64,000 bases of DNA from PALSA-612 sp963846915 (GTDB lineage Bacteria > Actinomycetota > Thermoleophilia > Gaiellales > Gaiellaceae), in contig CAWJXV010000009.1 in NCBI GenBank assembly GCA_963846915.1, forward strand, positions 1,302,001 through 1,366,000, given 5' to 3'. Below are positions 8,533-16,481 of the stretch, one piece after another. A program made the translations under genes and the position numbers. Position 1 is the first letter of the stretch. Each line of letters opens with the position of its first letter. The notes under the pieces are model-generated. The model saw nothing but the letters and a program-made list of their open reading frames with translations. It searched no databases and was not told where the DNA came from.

Positions 8533-9651
8533 CTAAGCGTCTCCGGCTAGTCGGAAGCCGGCGAAGATCTGCCGGCGGACAGGGAGGTCCCAGTTCCGGA
8601 AGCTCGTTCGCGCGACGGCGGGGTGGGTCGCCCACGACGAGCCCCGGAGCACCTTGTACCCGGGCCCGAAGAACACCTCGGAGTACTCGCGGTACGGAAA
8701 CGCCTCGAAGCCGGGGTAGGCGGCGAAGTCGGAGGCGGTCCACTCCCAGACCCGGCCGACGCCGTCGAGCACGCCGGCCGAAGCCGCATGCTCCCACTCG
8801 GCCTCGGTCGGAAGCCGCCGGCCTGCCCAGCGCGCGAACGCGTCGGCCTCGTGCCAAGAGACGTGCTGCACGGGCTCGTCCTGCGCGACCGGCCCGAGCC
8901 GTCCGAACCGGCGGCGCAGCCACTCACCGCCGTCGCGCTCCCAGCCGAGCGGCGGCTCGACCCGGCCGCCGTCCCGGAGGAACGCCGCGTACTCGCCGTT
9001 CGTCACGGGCTGGGAGCCGATCCGAAACGGCGGGAGCTCGACCTCGTGCACGGGCCGCTCGTTGTCGTAGGCCCACGGGTGGTCGCCGCCGACGACGCAC
9101 ACCCCGCCCGCGACGGGCGCCTCGGATCCCGGGCCGAGCGCACCCGGGCCGCCGCCGTCGTGCACGAGGCCGGAGAGCTGGATCGTCTGCAGCATCGTCT
9201 CGACGTGCTGCTGCTCGTGCTGGACGACGAGCCCGAACACGAAGCCCCCGCGGAGTAGCCGGTCGGTCGGATCGAGCTGGATGCAGTCGAGTACGTCGAG
9301 CACCCGGCTGCGCACCTCGGCGAGATAAGCCCGCCCGGTGCCCGGGTCGAGCAGCTCCAGGGACGGACGCTCCTCACGCGGATGTTCGAACGCGTCATAG
9401 ACGTCGTCGCCCGTCGGATAGATCGGCTCGGCGCCGGTCAGCCGCCGCAGGAGCCAGAGCTCCTCGAAGTGGCCGATGTGGGCGAGGTCCCAAACGAGCG
9501 GCGACATGAGCGGCGAGTACTGTGCGCGAAGCTCGTCGTCGGAGAGCGGCTCGAGCAGCCGGAGCGTGCGCTCGCGCGCGGCGTGGAGCTCGGAGGCGAT
9601 CCGCTCCTTGAGATCGGCGCTTTCGAGGGCGGCGCCCGTCATCGAGCGCAA
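8533..9651 (-). CDS. egtB: Ergothioneine synthase-like nonheme iron enzyme (EgtB family)
   Basis: 372 aa, somewhat shorter than mycobacterial EgtB. The N-terminal DinB-like half contains WDLAHIGHFEELW and HEQQHVETMLQ, which supply the three iron-binding histidines. The C-terminal half is a formylglycine-generating-enzyme (FGE-sulfatase) domain with PVTNGEYAAFL, RLPTEAEWEHA, RVWEWTASDF and VLRGSSWATHP. EgtB joins the sulfur of gamma-glutamylcysteine or cysteine to hercynine in ergothioneine synthesis. The partner genes egtA, egtC, egtD and egtE are not in this window, so the family also admits OvoA- or PvdO-like roles; EgtB is the best call. Confidence 0.82.
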   Translation of the reverse strand: MRSMTGAALESADLKERIASELHAARERTLRLLEPLSDDELRAQYSPLMSPLVWDLAHIGHFEELWLLRRLTGAEPIYPTGDDVYDAFEHPREERPSLELLDPGTGRAYLAEVRSRVLDVLDCIQLDPTDRLLRGGFVFGLVVQHEQQHVETMLQTIQLSGLVHDGGGPGALGPGSEAPVAGGVCVVGGDHPWAYDNERPVHEVELPPFRIGSQPVTNGEYAAFLRDGGRVEPPLGWERDGGEWLRRRFGRLGPVAQDEPVQHVSWHEADAFARWAGRRLPTEAEWEHAASAGVLDGVGRVWEWTASDFAAYPGFEAFPYREYSEVFFGPGYKVLRGSSWATHPAVARTSFRNWDLPVRRQIFAGFRLAGDA

Positions 9652-9720
9652 GTGTAAGGAGCGGCCCCCGTCCGGCGTCCGGGCCGGCTTCCGTAGGATC
9701 AGCTGGGATCGGAGCGCACG

Positions 9721-10698
9721 ATGAGCATCTCAGCCGCTGAGATCGTCTTCACCGACGTGACGAAACGCTACCCGGGCAGGGACAGCGCCGCCGTGCGGAA
9801 CCTCTCGCTCGTCGTCCCCGCGGGAGACATCTGCGTGCTCGTCGGGCCGTCCGGCGCCGGGAAGACGACGGCGATGAAGCTCGTCAACCGCCTGATCGAC
9901 TTCGACGAGGGCGACATCACGATCGACGGGCAGAGCATCCGCAAGCTGGACGTGACCGAGCTCCGCCGCGGGATCGGCTACGTGATCCAGCAGGTCGGCC
10001 TCTTCCCGCACATGACCGTCGGGGACAACGTGGCGGTCGTTCCGCGCCTCCTCGGCTGGCCGAAGGCGAGGATCCGCGACCGTGTCGCCGAGCTGGTCGA
10101 GCTCGTCGGACTCGAGCCGGGCGACACCGACCGCTATCCCTCGCAGCTCTCGGGCGGCCAGCGCCAGCGTGTCGGACTGGCCAGGGCGCTCGCCGCCGAC
10201 CCGAAGGTGATGCTGATGGACGAGCCGTTCGGCGCCCTCGACCCGATCACACGCGACCGGCTCCAGAACGAGTTCCTGCGGCTGCACGAGGTCGAGCGCA
10301 AGACGGTGATCTTCGTCACGCACGACATCGACGAGGCGATCAAGCTTGGCACCCGGATCGCGATCCTCCGCGAGGGCGGCGTGCTGGCCCAGTACGACAC
10401 GCCCGACGCGATCCTGGCCCGGCCGGCCGACGACTTCGTCGCACGCTTCGTCGGCGCCGACCGCGGCCTCAAGCGGCTCGCGCTCCGCCGCCTCGACGAG
10501 ATCGAGCTCGACTCGCCGAACGGACGTCCGCTCGACGGGCCTCGCACCGGCCTGCAGACGACGCTCCGTGACGCGCTCTCGCTGATGCTCACGGAGGGCG
10601 CCGAGCGGCTTGTCGTCGTCGACGAATCGGGCGACGTCGCAGGCCTGCTCTCGGTCAGCCACGTCGGCCGTCTGCTCGCCGACGAGGACAGCTCGTGA
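9721..10698 (+). CDS. opuCA: Osmoprotectant (betaine/choline/carnitine) ABC transporter ATP-binding protein
   Basis: 325 aa. Walker A GPSGAGKTTAMKLVNRL (about 40-56), Q-loop VIQQVGLFPHMTV, signature LSGGQRQRVGLARAL and Walker B VMLMDEPFGALDP are complete. The MKLVNRL variant and the EVERKTVIFVTHDIDEAIKLG switch segment are typical of the OpuCA/ProV branch. The C-terminal 70 residues keep part of a CBS region, the ionic-strength sensor in OpuA. It is the first gene of a four-gene operon (ATPase, two permeases, binding protein). Its TGA overlaps the GTG of the next gene. A TAGGAT hexamer at 9693-9698 may be the -10 box. Confidence 0.9.
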   Translation: MSISAAEIVFTDVTKRYPGRDSAAVRNLSLVVPAGDICVLVGPSGAGKTTAMKLVNRLIDFDEGDITIDGQSIRKLDVTELRRGIGYVIQQVGLFPHMTVGDNVAVVPRLLGWPKARIRDRVAELVELVGLEPGDTDRYPSQLSGGQRQRVGLARALAADPKVMLMDEPFGALDPITRDRLQNEFLRLHEVERKTVIFVTHDIDEAIKLGTRIAILREGGVLAQYDTPDAILARPADDFVARFVGADRGLKRLALRRLDEIELDSPNGRPLDGPRTGLQTTLRDALSLMLTEGAERLVVVDESGDVAGLLSVSHVGRLLADEDSS

Positions 10699-11409
10699 GC
10701 GGCGGCGGTGGGCCGGTGATCCCGAACTTCGGGAGCGCCAGCAAATGCGTGACGAACAACGAGCTCTTCTGTACGGACTGGGTGCGGGACAACTGGCGCA
10801 GCACGCTCGAGCCGGCGCTCGTCGACCACATCAAGCTGACCGCGATCGCCGTCTCGATCGGCTTCGTGATCGCGCTCGCCGGCGCGATCGTCGCGCGCCG
10901 CTTCCGCTTCGTCGAGCACCCGTTCAGCCTGTTCAGCGCACTTCTCTACACGATTCCGAGCATCGCGCTCTTCCAGTTGCTCGTCCCGATCACGGGGCTG
11001 ACCGAGACGACGGTCGAGATCGCCCTCGTCGGCTACACACTCCTGATCCTGTTCCGGAACGATCCTCGCCGGCTTTCGCGCCGTCCCCGACGACGTGATC
11101 GAGGCGGCGCGCGGAATGGGCCTGCGCGGCCACCAGATCCTGTGGCGGGTCGAGTTGCCGCTGGCGATGCCGGCGATCATCGCGGGCCTGCGCATCGCCG
11201 TCGTCACCATCGTCAGCCTGGCCACGATCGCGGCGTTCGTGATCCCGGAAGGCCTCGGGCACCCGATCTTCATCGCGCTGCGCGACTACTTCAAGACGGA
11301 GATCATCGCCGCCGGCGCCCTGGCGGTGCTGCTCGCGCTCGCGCTCGACGGCGGGCTCGTGCTGGTGCAGCGGTTCCTGACCCCGTGGACGAGGGCGAGA
11401 TCGGCGTGA
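10695..11409 (+). pseudogene. opuCB: Osmoprotectant ABC transporter permease 1, one +1 frameshift
   Basis: The GTG at 10695 overlaps the ATPase stop. The frame reads a ProW/OpuCB permease (IKLTAIAVSIGFVIALAGAI, LYTIPSIALFQLLVPITGL, GYTLLILFRN) up to about 11060, then the homology continues in the +1 frame as ILAGFRAVPDDVIEAARGMG with the EAA loop, GLRGHQILWRVELPLAMPA, and stops at 11409. Removing one G in AACGATCCTC (about 11060-11062) restores one frame of about 237 codons, normal for the family. Either the base is a sequence error or the gene is broken. Binding-protein and ATPase genes on both sides are intact, which argues for a recent event or an error. Confidence 0.8.
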
Positions 11410-12129
11410 TCCTGCTTCGACAGCGTGGGGCCGGGCACGTTCCTGGACGGGTTCCAGTTCATCGGCGACAACGGCTGGCTGATCTGGCACAAGGTGGTCG
11501 AGCAGCTCGAGCTGTCCGCCGCGGCACATGGCCATGGCGATTGCGATCGCGATTCCGATCGGGGTGGTTCTCGGGCACGTACCACCGCGGGTCGTTCGTC
11601 GCCATCAACGTCTCGAACATCGGCCGTGCCCTGCCCAGTCTGGCCGTCGTCGCGATCGGGATCTCGATCCTCGGCATCTCCTTCACGAACGTGATGGTCG
11701 CGCTCGTGATCCTCGCCGTCCCGCCGATGCTCACGAATGCGTACGTCGCCGTGGACGAGGTCGACCGAGACGTCGTCCAGGCGGCGAGGGGTATGGGAAT
11801 GCGCGAGCGGGACGTGCTCTTCAGGGTCGAGTTGCCGCTCTCGCTGCCGCTCCTGTTCGGCGGGTATGCGGACGGCCGCCGTGTACGTGGTCTCGACCGC
11901 GACCATCGCGGCCATCGCGGGCGGCGGCGGTCTCGGGGACATCATCGTCAACCAGGCGAGCTACCGCTTCGAAGGCGTTCTCGGCGCCGCCTACTGCGTG
12001 ATCGCACTCGCGCTGCTCGCCGACTTCGGCCTCGGCGCAGTCCAGTACGCGGTAAGCCCGCGCAACCTGCGCCCACGGACGCCGTTCACGGCCAATCGGA
12101 CGGCTTCTCAGCCGGTGCTCGACAAGTAG
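11406..12129 (+). pseudogene. opuCD: Osmoprotectant ABC transporter permease 2, several +1 frameshifts
   Basis: The homologous protein runs through successive frames: SVGPGTFLDGFQFIGDNGWLIW from about 11422, MAIAIAIPIGVVL from about 11534, then GTYHRGSFVAINVSNIGRA through the EAA loop VQAARGMGMRERDVLF to LLFGG near 11865, and finally MRTAAVYVVSTATIAAIAGGG to the stop at 12129. Each step moves the frame by +1, as does the likely GTG start at 11406 that overlaps the previous TGA. Single extra bases near 11415, 11526, 11572 and 11867 would explain all four. The rebuilt protein has about 240 residues and the normal permease helices. An upstream start at GTG 11425 is possible if the 11415 shift is not real. 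Confidence 0.78.
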
Positions 12130-12177
12130 GGTTCGCCGGACCAGGGCCCAGCCGGGGCCCCGAGGAAGGGAGTGGCA

Positions 12178-13107
12178 GTGATCAGGAAACGGACCCGGCG
12201 CGCCGTCAAGGCCGCCTTCTCCATCTCGCTCGGCGTCGCTCTCCTGTTAGGAGTTCTCGCCGCCGGCACGCTGAGCGCCTCCGCAGCACAGCCGACGGTG
12301 AAGCTCGGGACGAAGAACTTCACGGAAGAGTTCATCCTCGGGCAGCTCTACAAGCAGGCATTGCAGGCGAAGGGATTCAAGGTCGAGTACCACGAGAGCA
12401 TCGGCTCGACGGAGGTCATCGACAAGGCACTCACGAGCGGGCAGATCAACGTCTATCCCGAGTACCTGGGAACGCTCCTGAGCGTCGTCTTCCACAAGAC
12501 GTCGGTACCCAAGTCGCCGTCCGCCGCTCTCGCCCAGGCGAAGGCGGCCGACGCGAAGCGGGGCATGACGCTGTTCACGCCGACGCCGTTCTTCGACACC
12601 GACCAGATGGGTGTGACGAACGCGGTCGCGAAGCAGTACGGACTGAAGACGATCAGCGACATGAAGAAGGTGCCGGGCCTCTCGATCTGCGGGTTCCCCG
12701 AGTTCCAGACCCGGTACGCAGGGCTCGTGGGCCTGAAGCAGGCGTACGGGATCAAGAACGCCAAGTTCGTGCCGCTTGCGGGCATCTCGGTCTACGAGGA
12801 GCTCGACACCAAGAAGTGCAAGGTCGGCGACGTGTTCTCGACCGACCCGCAGCTCGCCTCTCCGTCGAAGTACACGGTCCTCGCGGACCCGAAGGAGATC
12901 TTCAGCGAGCGGTCGCAGACGGTCGTCCCCGAGGTCAGCGCCAAGCTGGCGTCGGCGCTCGGCCCGAAGTTCCGTCGGACGATGGACGCCGTCTCGGCCA
13001 AGCTGACCCTGCCGGCGATCATCGCGATGAACAAGGCGGTCGCGATCGACAAGAAGTCGCCGCAGGCCGTCGCCTCGGCCTTCCTGAAGGCGAACCACCT
13101 GAAGTAG
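12178..13107 (+). CDS. opuCC: Osmoprotectant ABC transporter substrate-binding lipoprotein-like protein
   Basis: About 309 aa. I prefer the GTG at 12178 because the AGGAAGGGAG run (12163-12172) is then correctly spaced; GTG 12172 is the alternative. A basic N terminus and hydrophobic helix ending in SASAA form a signal peptide without a clear lipobox Cys. The mature protein starts VKLGTKNFTEEFILGQLY, the hallmark of the OpuAC/OsmF/ProX choline- and betaine-binding group, followed by NVYPEYLGT, VFSTDPQL and MNKAVAIDKKSPQAVA. It would deliver a quaternary ammonium osmolyte to the permeases, whose genes look frameshifted here. Transcription probably ends near the palindrome at 13180. Confidence 0.88.
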   Translation: MIRKRTRRAVKAAFSISLGVALLLGVLAAGTLSASAAQPTVKLGTKNFTEEFILGQLYKQALQAKGFKVEYHESIGSTEVIDKALTSGQINVYPEYLGTLLSVVFHKTSVPKSPSAALAQAKAADAKRGMTLFTPTPFFDTDQMGVTNAVAKQYGLKTISDMKKVPGLSICGFPEFQTRYAGLVGLKQAYGIKNAKFVPLAGISVYEELDTKKCKVGDVFSTDPQLASPSKYTVLADPKEIFSERSQTVVPEVSAKLASALGPKFRRTMDAVSAKLTLPAIIAMNKAVAIDKKSPQAVASAFLKANHLK

Positions 13108-13179
13108 GCGCTCCGCGGACGGCGGCACTCGTCGGGGCCTGTTCGGGGCCCATTACCAGACGCGCAAAGGCACCACGGG

Positions 13180-13209
13180 ATGGGGGACAGACTGAAGTCT
13201 GTCCCCCAT
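13180..13209. repeat. Perfect 14-bp-arm palindrome with CAGACTGAAGTCTG core
   Basis: Arms ATGGGGGACAGACT (13180-13193) and AGTCTGTCCCCCAT (13196-13209) are separated by GA. The inner core CAGACTGAAGTCTG recurs exactly at 36791-36804. It lies between the convergent binding-protein and MetE-like genes and could act as a bidirectional terminator as well as being a dispersed repeat. Confidence 0.8.
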
Positions 13210-13236
13210 GCTCGTTCTGTTTCGCGCTCGTCGAGA

Positions 13237-14328
13237 TCAAGACCACACGAGCGCCGCCGTCTCGGCGACGGTATGCAGCTTCGCCCACTGGTCGTCCCGG
13301 GAGAGCGCGTTGCCGACGACCGACGTGCCGAAGCCGCACTGCGGCGAGATCGCGAGCCGCTCCAGCGGAATGTACGCGGCGGCCTCCTCGATGCGCGCCA
13401 CGAGCTCGGCGACCGTCTCACGCCGCGGCGTCTTCGTCGTCACGAGGCCCAGCACGACGATCTTGTCCTCGGGCACGAGCTGCAGTGGCTCGAAGCCGCC
13501 CGAGCGCTCGTCGTCGTACTCGAGCAGCAGCCGCTGCGCGCGGATCCGCGGGAAGATCCGCTCGGCGAGCGCGTCGTAGCTTCCCTCGACCAGCCAGCGG
13601 CTGCCCTGGTTGCCGCGGCAGAGATGGAACCCGAACGTGACGCCCTCGGGCGCCGCGTCGATGACGTAGTTGTCGAGCTCGAGCCAGGTCTCGACCGAGC
13701 CGCGCGCCTCGTAGAAGTCGCGCCAGCGCTCGTCGAGAAGCAGCGGATAGTGGGGCGCGTCGAGCTGGAGGTAGGTCGCTCCGAGGCGCGTCAGCTCCAC
13801 GACCTCCTCCCGGAGGATCGCGGCCACGTCCCAGAGGTACTCCTCGAGCGTCGCGTAGGCGCCGGCGGAGCGCTCCGGATCCCAGAACTGGGAGAACAGG
13901 CCCGGGCTCGGGAGCGTCACCTTGAGCTGGTTGTCCGAGCGCCCGCGCGCGTAGGCGAGCTCGTGCGCGGAGAGGAAGCGTCGGCGGGAGAGCCTCGACT
14001 CGACGGCGAGCGGCGGGCGCTCGAGGCTGCGGTCGCCGACGACGTCGCTCTTCCAGTCGCCCCAGAGGAAGGCGTCGAGATCCCACTCGCCGAAGCCGTC
14101 GACCGCCTCGACCATCTGGCTCTGGAACGAGAGCCGGCGCATCTCGCCGTCGGTGACGACGTCGAGGCCGCAGTCGGCCTGGCGGCGGAGCACCTCGTCG
14201 ACGGCCGCGTCCTCGGCGTGGCGCAGCTCCTCGTCGCCGATCTCGCCGCGGGCGAAGCGCTCGCGCGCGAGGAGGAGCTCCGGCGGGCGGAGCAGGCTCC
14301 CGACATGCTCTGACCGCGGGATCGTCAT
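13237..14328 (-). CDS. MetE C-terminal-domain-like methyltransferase (cobalamin-independent methionine synthase family)
   Basis: 363 aa, the size of the single-domain MetE-like proteins rather than the 750-aa two-domain enzyme. It starts MTIPRSEHVGSLLRP, carries YLQLDAPHYPLL, and has the zinc ligands FGFHLCRGNQGS (His-x-Cys near 232) and ISPQCGFGTS (Cys near 335). MetE transfers methyl groups to homocysteine; single-domain relatives include core methionine synthases and alkyl-thiol:CoM-type transferases, so the substrate is open. The ATG overlaps the stop of the upstream MFS exporter by four bases (ATGA), suggesting joint expression and perhaps a detoxifying or export-linked role. Confidence 0.83.
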   Translation of the reverse strand: MTIPRSEHVGSLLRPPELLLARERFARGEIGDEELRHAEDAAVDEVLRRQADCGLDVVTDGEMRRLSFQSQMVEAVDGFGEWDLDAFLWGDWKSDVVGDRSLERPPLAVESRLSRRRFLSAHELAYARGRSDNQLKVTLPSPGLFSQFWDPERSAGAYATLEEYLWDVAAILREEVVELTRLGATYLQLDAPHYPLLLDERWRDFYEARGSVETWLELDNYVIDAAPEGVTFGFHLCRGNQGSRWLVEGSYDALAERIFPRIRAQRLLLEYDDERSGGFEPLQLVPEDKIVVLGLVTTKTPRRETVAELVARIEEAAAYIPLERLAISPQCGFGTSVVGNALSRDDQWAKLHTVAETAALVWS

Positions 14329-15800
14329 TGCGCCGGGCTCGGCTGGACGAGCTCGCCGGTGTCGCATTTCCGGCGGGCGTCGGAGTCGGAGATCCCGAAC
14401 GCCCCGACGGCGGCGGCGCACAGCGCCAGCCCCGCCGAAACGAGCGCGGCGATGTGGAACGCATCCATCGAGGCGGCGCGAAGGATCTCGTCGTGCTGGC
14501 CACGTGCGAGCGGGACGCCGCTCGAGCCGCCGCTCGACCGGTAGACGAGCAGGACGACGAGCCCGAGCACGGCCACGGTCAGCAGGCTGCCCAGCCGCGC
14601 CACGGTCTGGTTCAGTCCGGACGCGATCCCCGAGAAGCTCTCGGGCGCCGACGAGAGCGCTGTGGCCGTGATCGGCGCCACGACCATCGACAGTCCGACG
14701 GAGAAGAGGAGCAGGCCCGGAACGCCGAAGCGCCAGAAGTCCGCCGTGGAGCGCATGAACGAGAAGAGCACGAAGCCGGCCGCGACCAGGACCGGCCCTG
14801 TGGTCAGGAGGACCCGCGGGCCTCGCTGGTCGGCGATGCGCCCGAAGCGCGGCGAGAGCAGGATCATCATGACGCTGGCCGGCACCTGCGCGAGCCCGGC
14901 CTCGGTCGGCGTGAACCCCAGGAATTGCAGGTAGATCGTGTAGAAGAAGAAGAATCCGCCGAGCGCCCCGTAGACGACGAGCGTCTCCAGGTTCGCGAAG
15001 GCGAAGTTCCGCCGCCGGAAGAGCTCGAAGGGCAGTAACGGCTCTGCGCTGCGCCGCTCGACGACCACGAAGGCGGCTGCCGCTGCGGCGGCGACCGCGA
15101 ATGACCACCAGACCGAGCCGAACCCGTTCGCCGCGCCCTGCACCATCCCGTAGGTGAGCATGCCGAACGCGAGCGCCACGAGCACCGAGCCCGGAACGTC
15201 GAGGCGTCCGACGCGGTGCTCGGCGCGCTTGGCGCACCTGCCCTTGTGCGCGAGCACGACCGCCGCCGCGGCGAGCGGGAGGTTGATGAAGAAGATCCAG
15301 CGCCAGGACACCCACTCGACGAGCACGCCGCCGAGCGGCGGGCCGGCGAGCGTGGCGACGCTCGTAAACGCCGTCCACAGCCCGACCGCGCGCCCCGCCT
15401 CGTCGCCGTACGTCTCCCGCAGCAGCGCGAGGCTGTTCGTGGTCACGAACGCGGCCGCCACGCCCTGGACCACCCGCGCAGCGAGCAGCACGCCGCCGGA
15501 CGGAGCGAGGCCGGCGAGCATGGAGGCGAGCGCGAAGCCGACAACGCCGGCGACGAATGTCTCGCGGCGGCCACGCCGGTCGCCGATCGCACCGGCGGGG
15601 AGGTAGAGCGAGGCGAGCGCGAGCGAGTAGGCCAGGAACACCCATTGCTCGCCGACGAGGCTGAAGTGGAGGTCGTGCTGGATCGTCGGCAGCGCGACGA
15701 CGACCACGGTCGCGTCGACGAACGCGAGCGACGATCCGAGCACCGTGGCGGCGAGCGTCAGACGCCGGGCGCGATCGTCTGTTCGGGCTGGCTCGGTCAC
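14325..15800 (-). CDS. MFS drug-efflux transporter, DHA2 (14-TM) family
   Basis: 491 aa from the GTG at 15800. The first helix is followed by the family pattern SSLAFVDATVVVVALPTIQHDL, WVFLAYSLALASLYLPAGAIGDRRGRR (motif A) and GPPLGGVLVEWVSWRWIFFINLP (motif C with WRWIFFIN), which places it in the EmrB/QacA group of proton antiporters. About 14 hydrophobic helices are visible. Exported compounds are unknown. It forms a two-gene operon with the MetE-like gene and faces the cupin gene across 70 nt. Confidence 0.88.
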   Translation of the reverse strand: MTEPARTDDRARRLTLAATVLGSSLAFVDATVVVVALPTIQHDLHFSLVGEQWVFLAYSLALASLYLPAGAIGDRRGRRETFVAGVVGFALASMLAGLAPSGGVLLAARVVQGVAAAFVTTNSLALLRETYGDEAGRAVGLWTAFTSVATLAGPPLGGVLVEWVSWRWIFFINLPLAAAAVVLAHKGRCAKRAEHRVGRLDVPGSVLVALAFGMLTYGMVQGAANGFGSVWWSFAVAAAAAAAFVVVERRSAEPLLPFELFRRRNFAFANLETLVVYGALGGFFFFYTIYLQFLGFTPTEAGLAQVPASVMMILLSPRFGRIADQRGPRVLLTTGPVLVAAGFVLFSFMRSTADFWRFGVPGLLLFSVGLSMVVAPITATALSSAPESFSGIASGLNQTVARLGSLLTVAVLGLVVLLVYRSSGGSSGVPLARGQHDEILRAASMDAFHIAALVSAGLALCAAAVGAFGISDSDARRKCDTGELVQPSPAQ

Positions 15801-15806
15801 GGGCGA

Positions 15807-15835
15807 TTGACAACGAACACTAGGCGCAGAACACT
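15807..15835 (+). promoter_or_regulatory. Candidate promoter of the cupin gene
   Basis: TTGACA (15807-15812), a 17-base spacer and AACACT (15830-15835) match the vegetative consensus in spacing and the -35 exactly. It sits inside the 70-nt divergent gap, 35 nt before the cupin ATG. Confidence 0.4.
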
Positions 15836-15870
15836 CCACGCTCACCCAAAAGACCCGGAAGGAGCAGCAA

Positions 15871-16257
15871 ATGGCCGCGAGCGAAAAGGGCTGGCAGGTC
15901 GCCGAAGTGCACGAGATCCCGCCCGTCAAGGACGACTGGCCGGCGACCTGGAAATCGGTCCGGCACCACTTCGGCATCAGTGGCTTCGGCGTCAACGCCG
16001 TCACCAAGGACGCCGGCGAGGTCCTGATCCCCGAGCATGACGAGACGGCGTCGGGCCAGGAGGAGCTCTACTTCGTCCATGCGGGCGCGGTGAAGGCGAC
16101 GGTGGACGGGACAGAGGTCTCGCTGCCGTCCGGCTCGTTCCTCCACTGCGAGGCGGCGGTCGTGCGTCAGCTCGAGTCGACCGAGTCGCCGACGACATTG
16201 CTCGCGATGGGCGGCACGCCGGGCCAGGCGTACGAGCTTCCCGGCTGGGAGGAGTAG
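15871..16257 (+). CDS. Cupin-domain protein
   Basis: 128 aa with a good ribosome binding site (GGAAGGAG at 15857-15864). One cupin barrel: the first motif region PEHDETASGQEELYFVHAG contains His and two Glu that can bind metal, and the second, LPSGSFLHCEAAVVRQLES, ends the barrel. The remaining LLAMGGTPGQAYELPGWEE tail is typical of short stand-alone cupins of unknown function. The second-motif His is shifted (HCE), so metal binding may be incomplete. Divergent from the MFS gene and followed 11 nt later by tRNA-Leu. Confidence 0.82.
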   Translation: MAASEKGWQVAEVHEIPPVKDDWPATWKSVRHHFGISGFGVNAVTKDAGEVLIPEHDETASGQEELYFVHAGAVKATVDGTEVSLPSGSFLHCEAAVVRQLESTESPTTLLAMGGTPGQAYELPGWEE

Positions 16258-16268
16258 CCTCAGTCCAC

Positions 16269-16354
16269 GCGGGTGTGGCGGAACTGGTAGACGCGCCGGG
16301 TTTAGGTCCCGGTGGGGCTGACGCTCCCTGGAGGTTCGAGTCCTCTCGCCCGCA
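16269..16354 (+). tRNA. tRNA-Leu (anticodon UAG)
   Basis: A complete class II tRNA: acceptor GCGGGTG pairs with CGCCCGC (one G-U), the anticodon stem CCGGG/CCCGG encloses the loop TTTAGGT with anticodon TAG, a long variable arm (GGGGCTGACGCTCC) follows, and the T loop reads GGTTCGAGTCC. No CCA is encoded. Confidence 0.95.
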
Positions 16355-16481
16355 CTGCCACCTGCCGGAATCGTAGGGCTCGACCACGCACGCAGCTGAG
16401 CCGTGTTCGTGCCGATTCCGTGACAAGTCGTCCCCAGCCGTCCTCGACGGCCACGCAGAACAGGTCTGCTTGAATGGCTTC

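Noticed and set aside
12130..13640. Continuation of the permease-1 reading frame through the binding-protein gene
   Set aside because: After 11867 this frame has no permease homology; it is an open shadow of other genes.
8512..16425. GTGCCGATTCCGT shared by 8512-8524 and 16409-16421
   Set aside because: Only 13 exact bases (17 with one mismatch); could be a worn repeat copy but not supportable.
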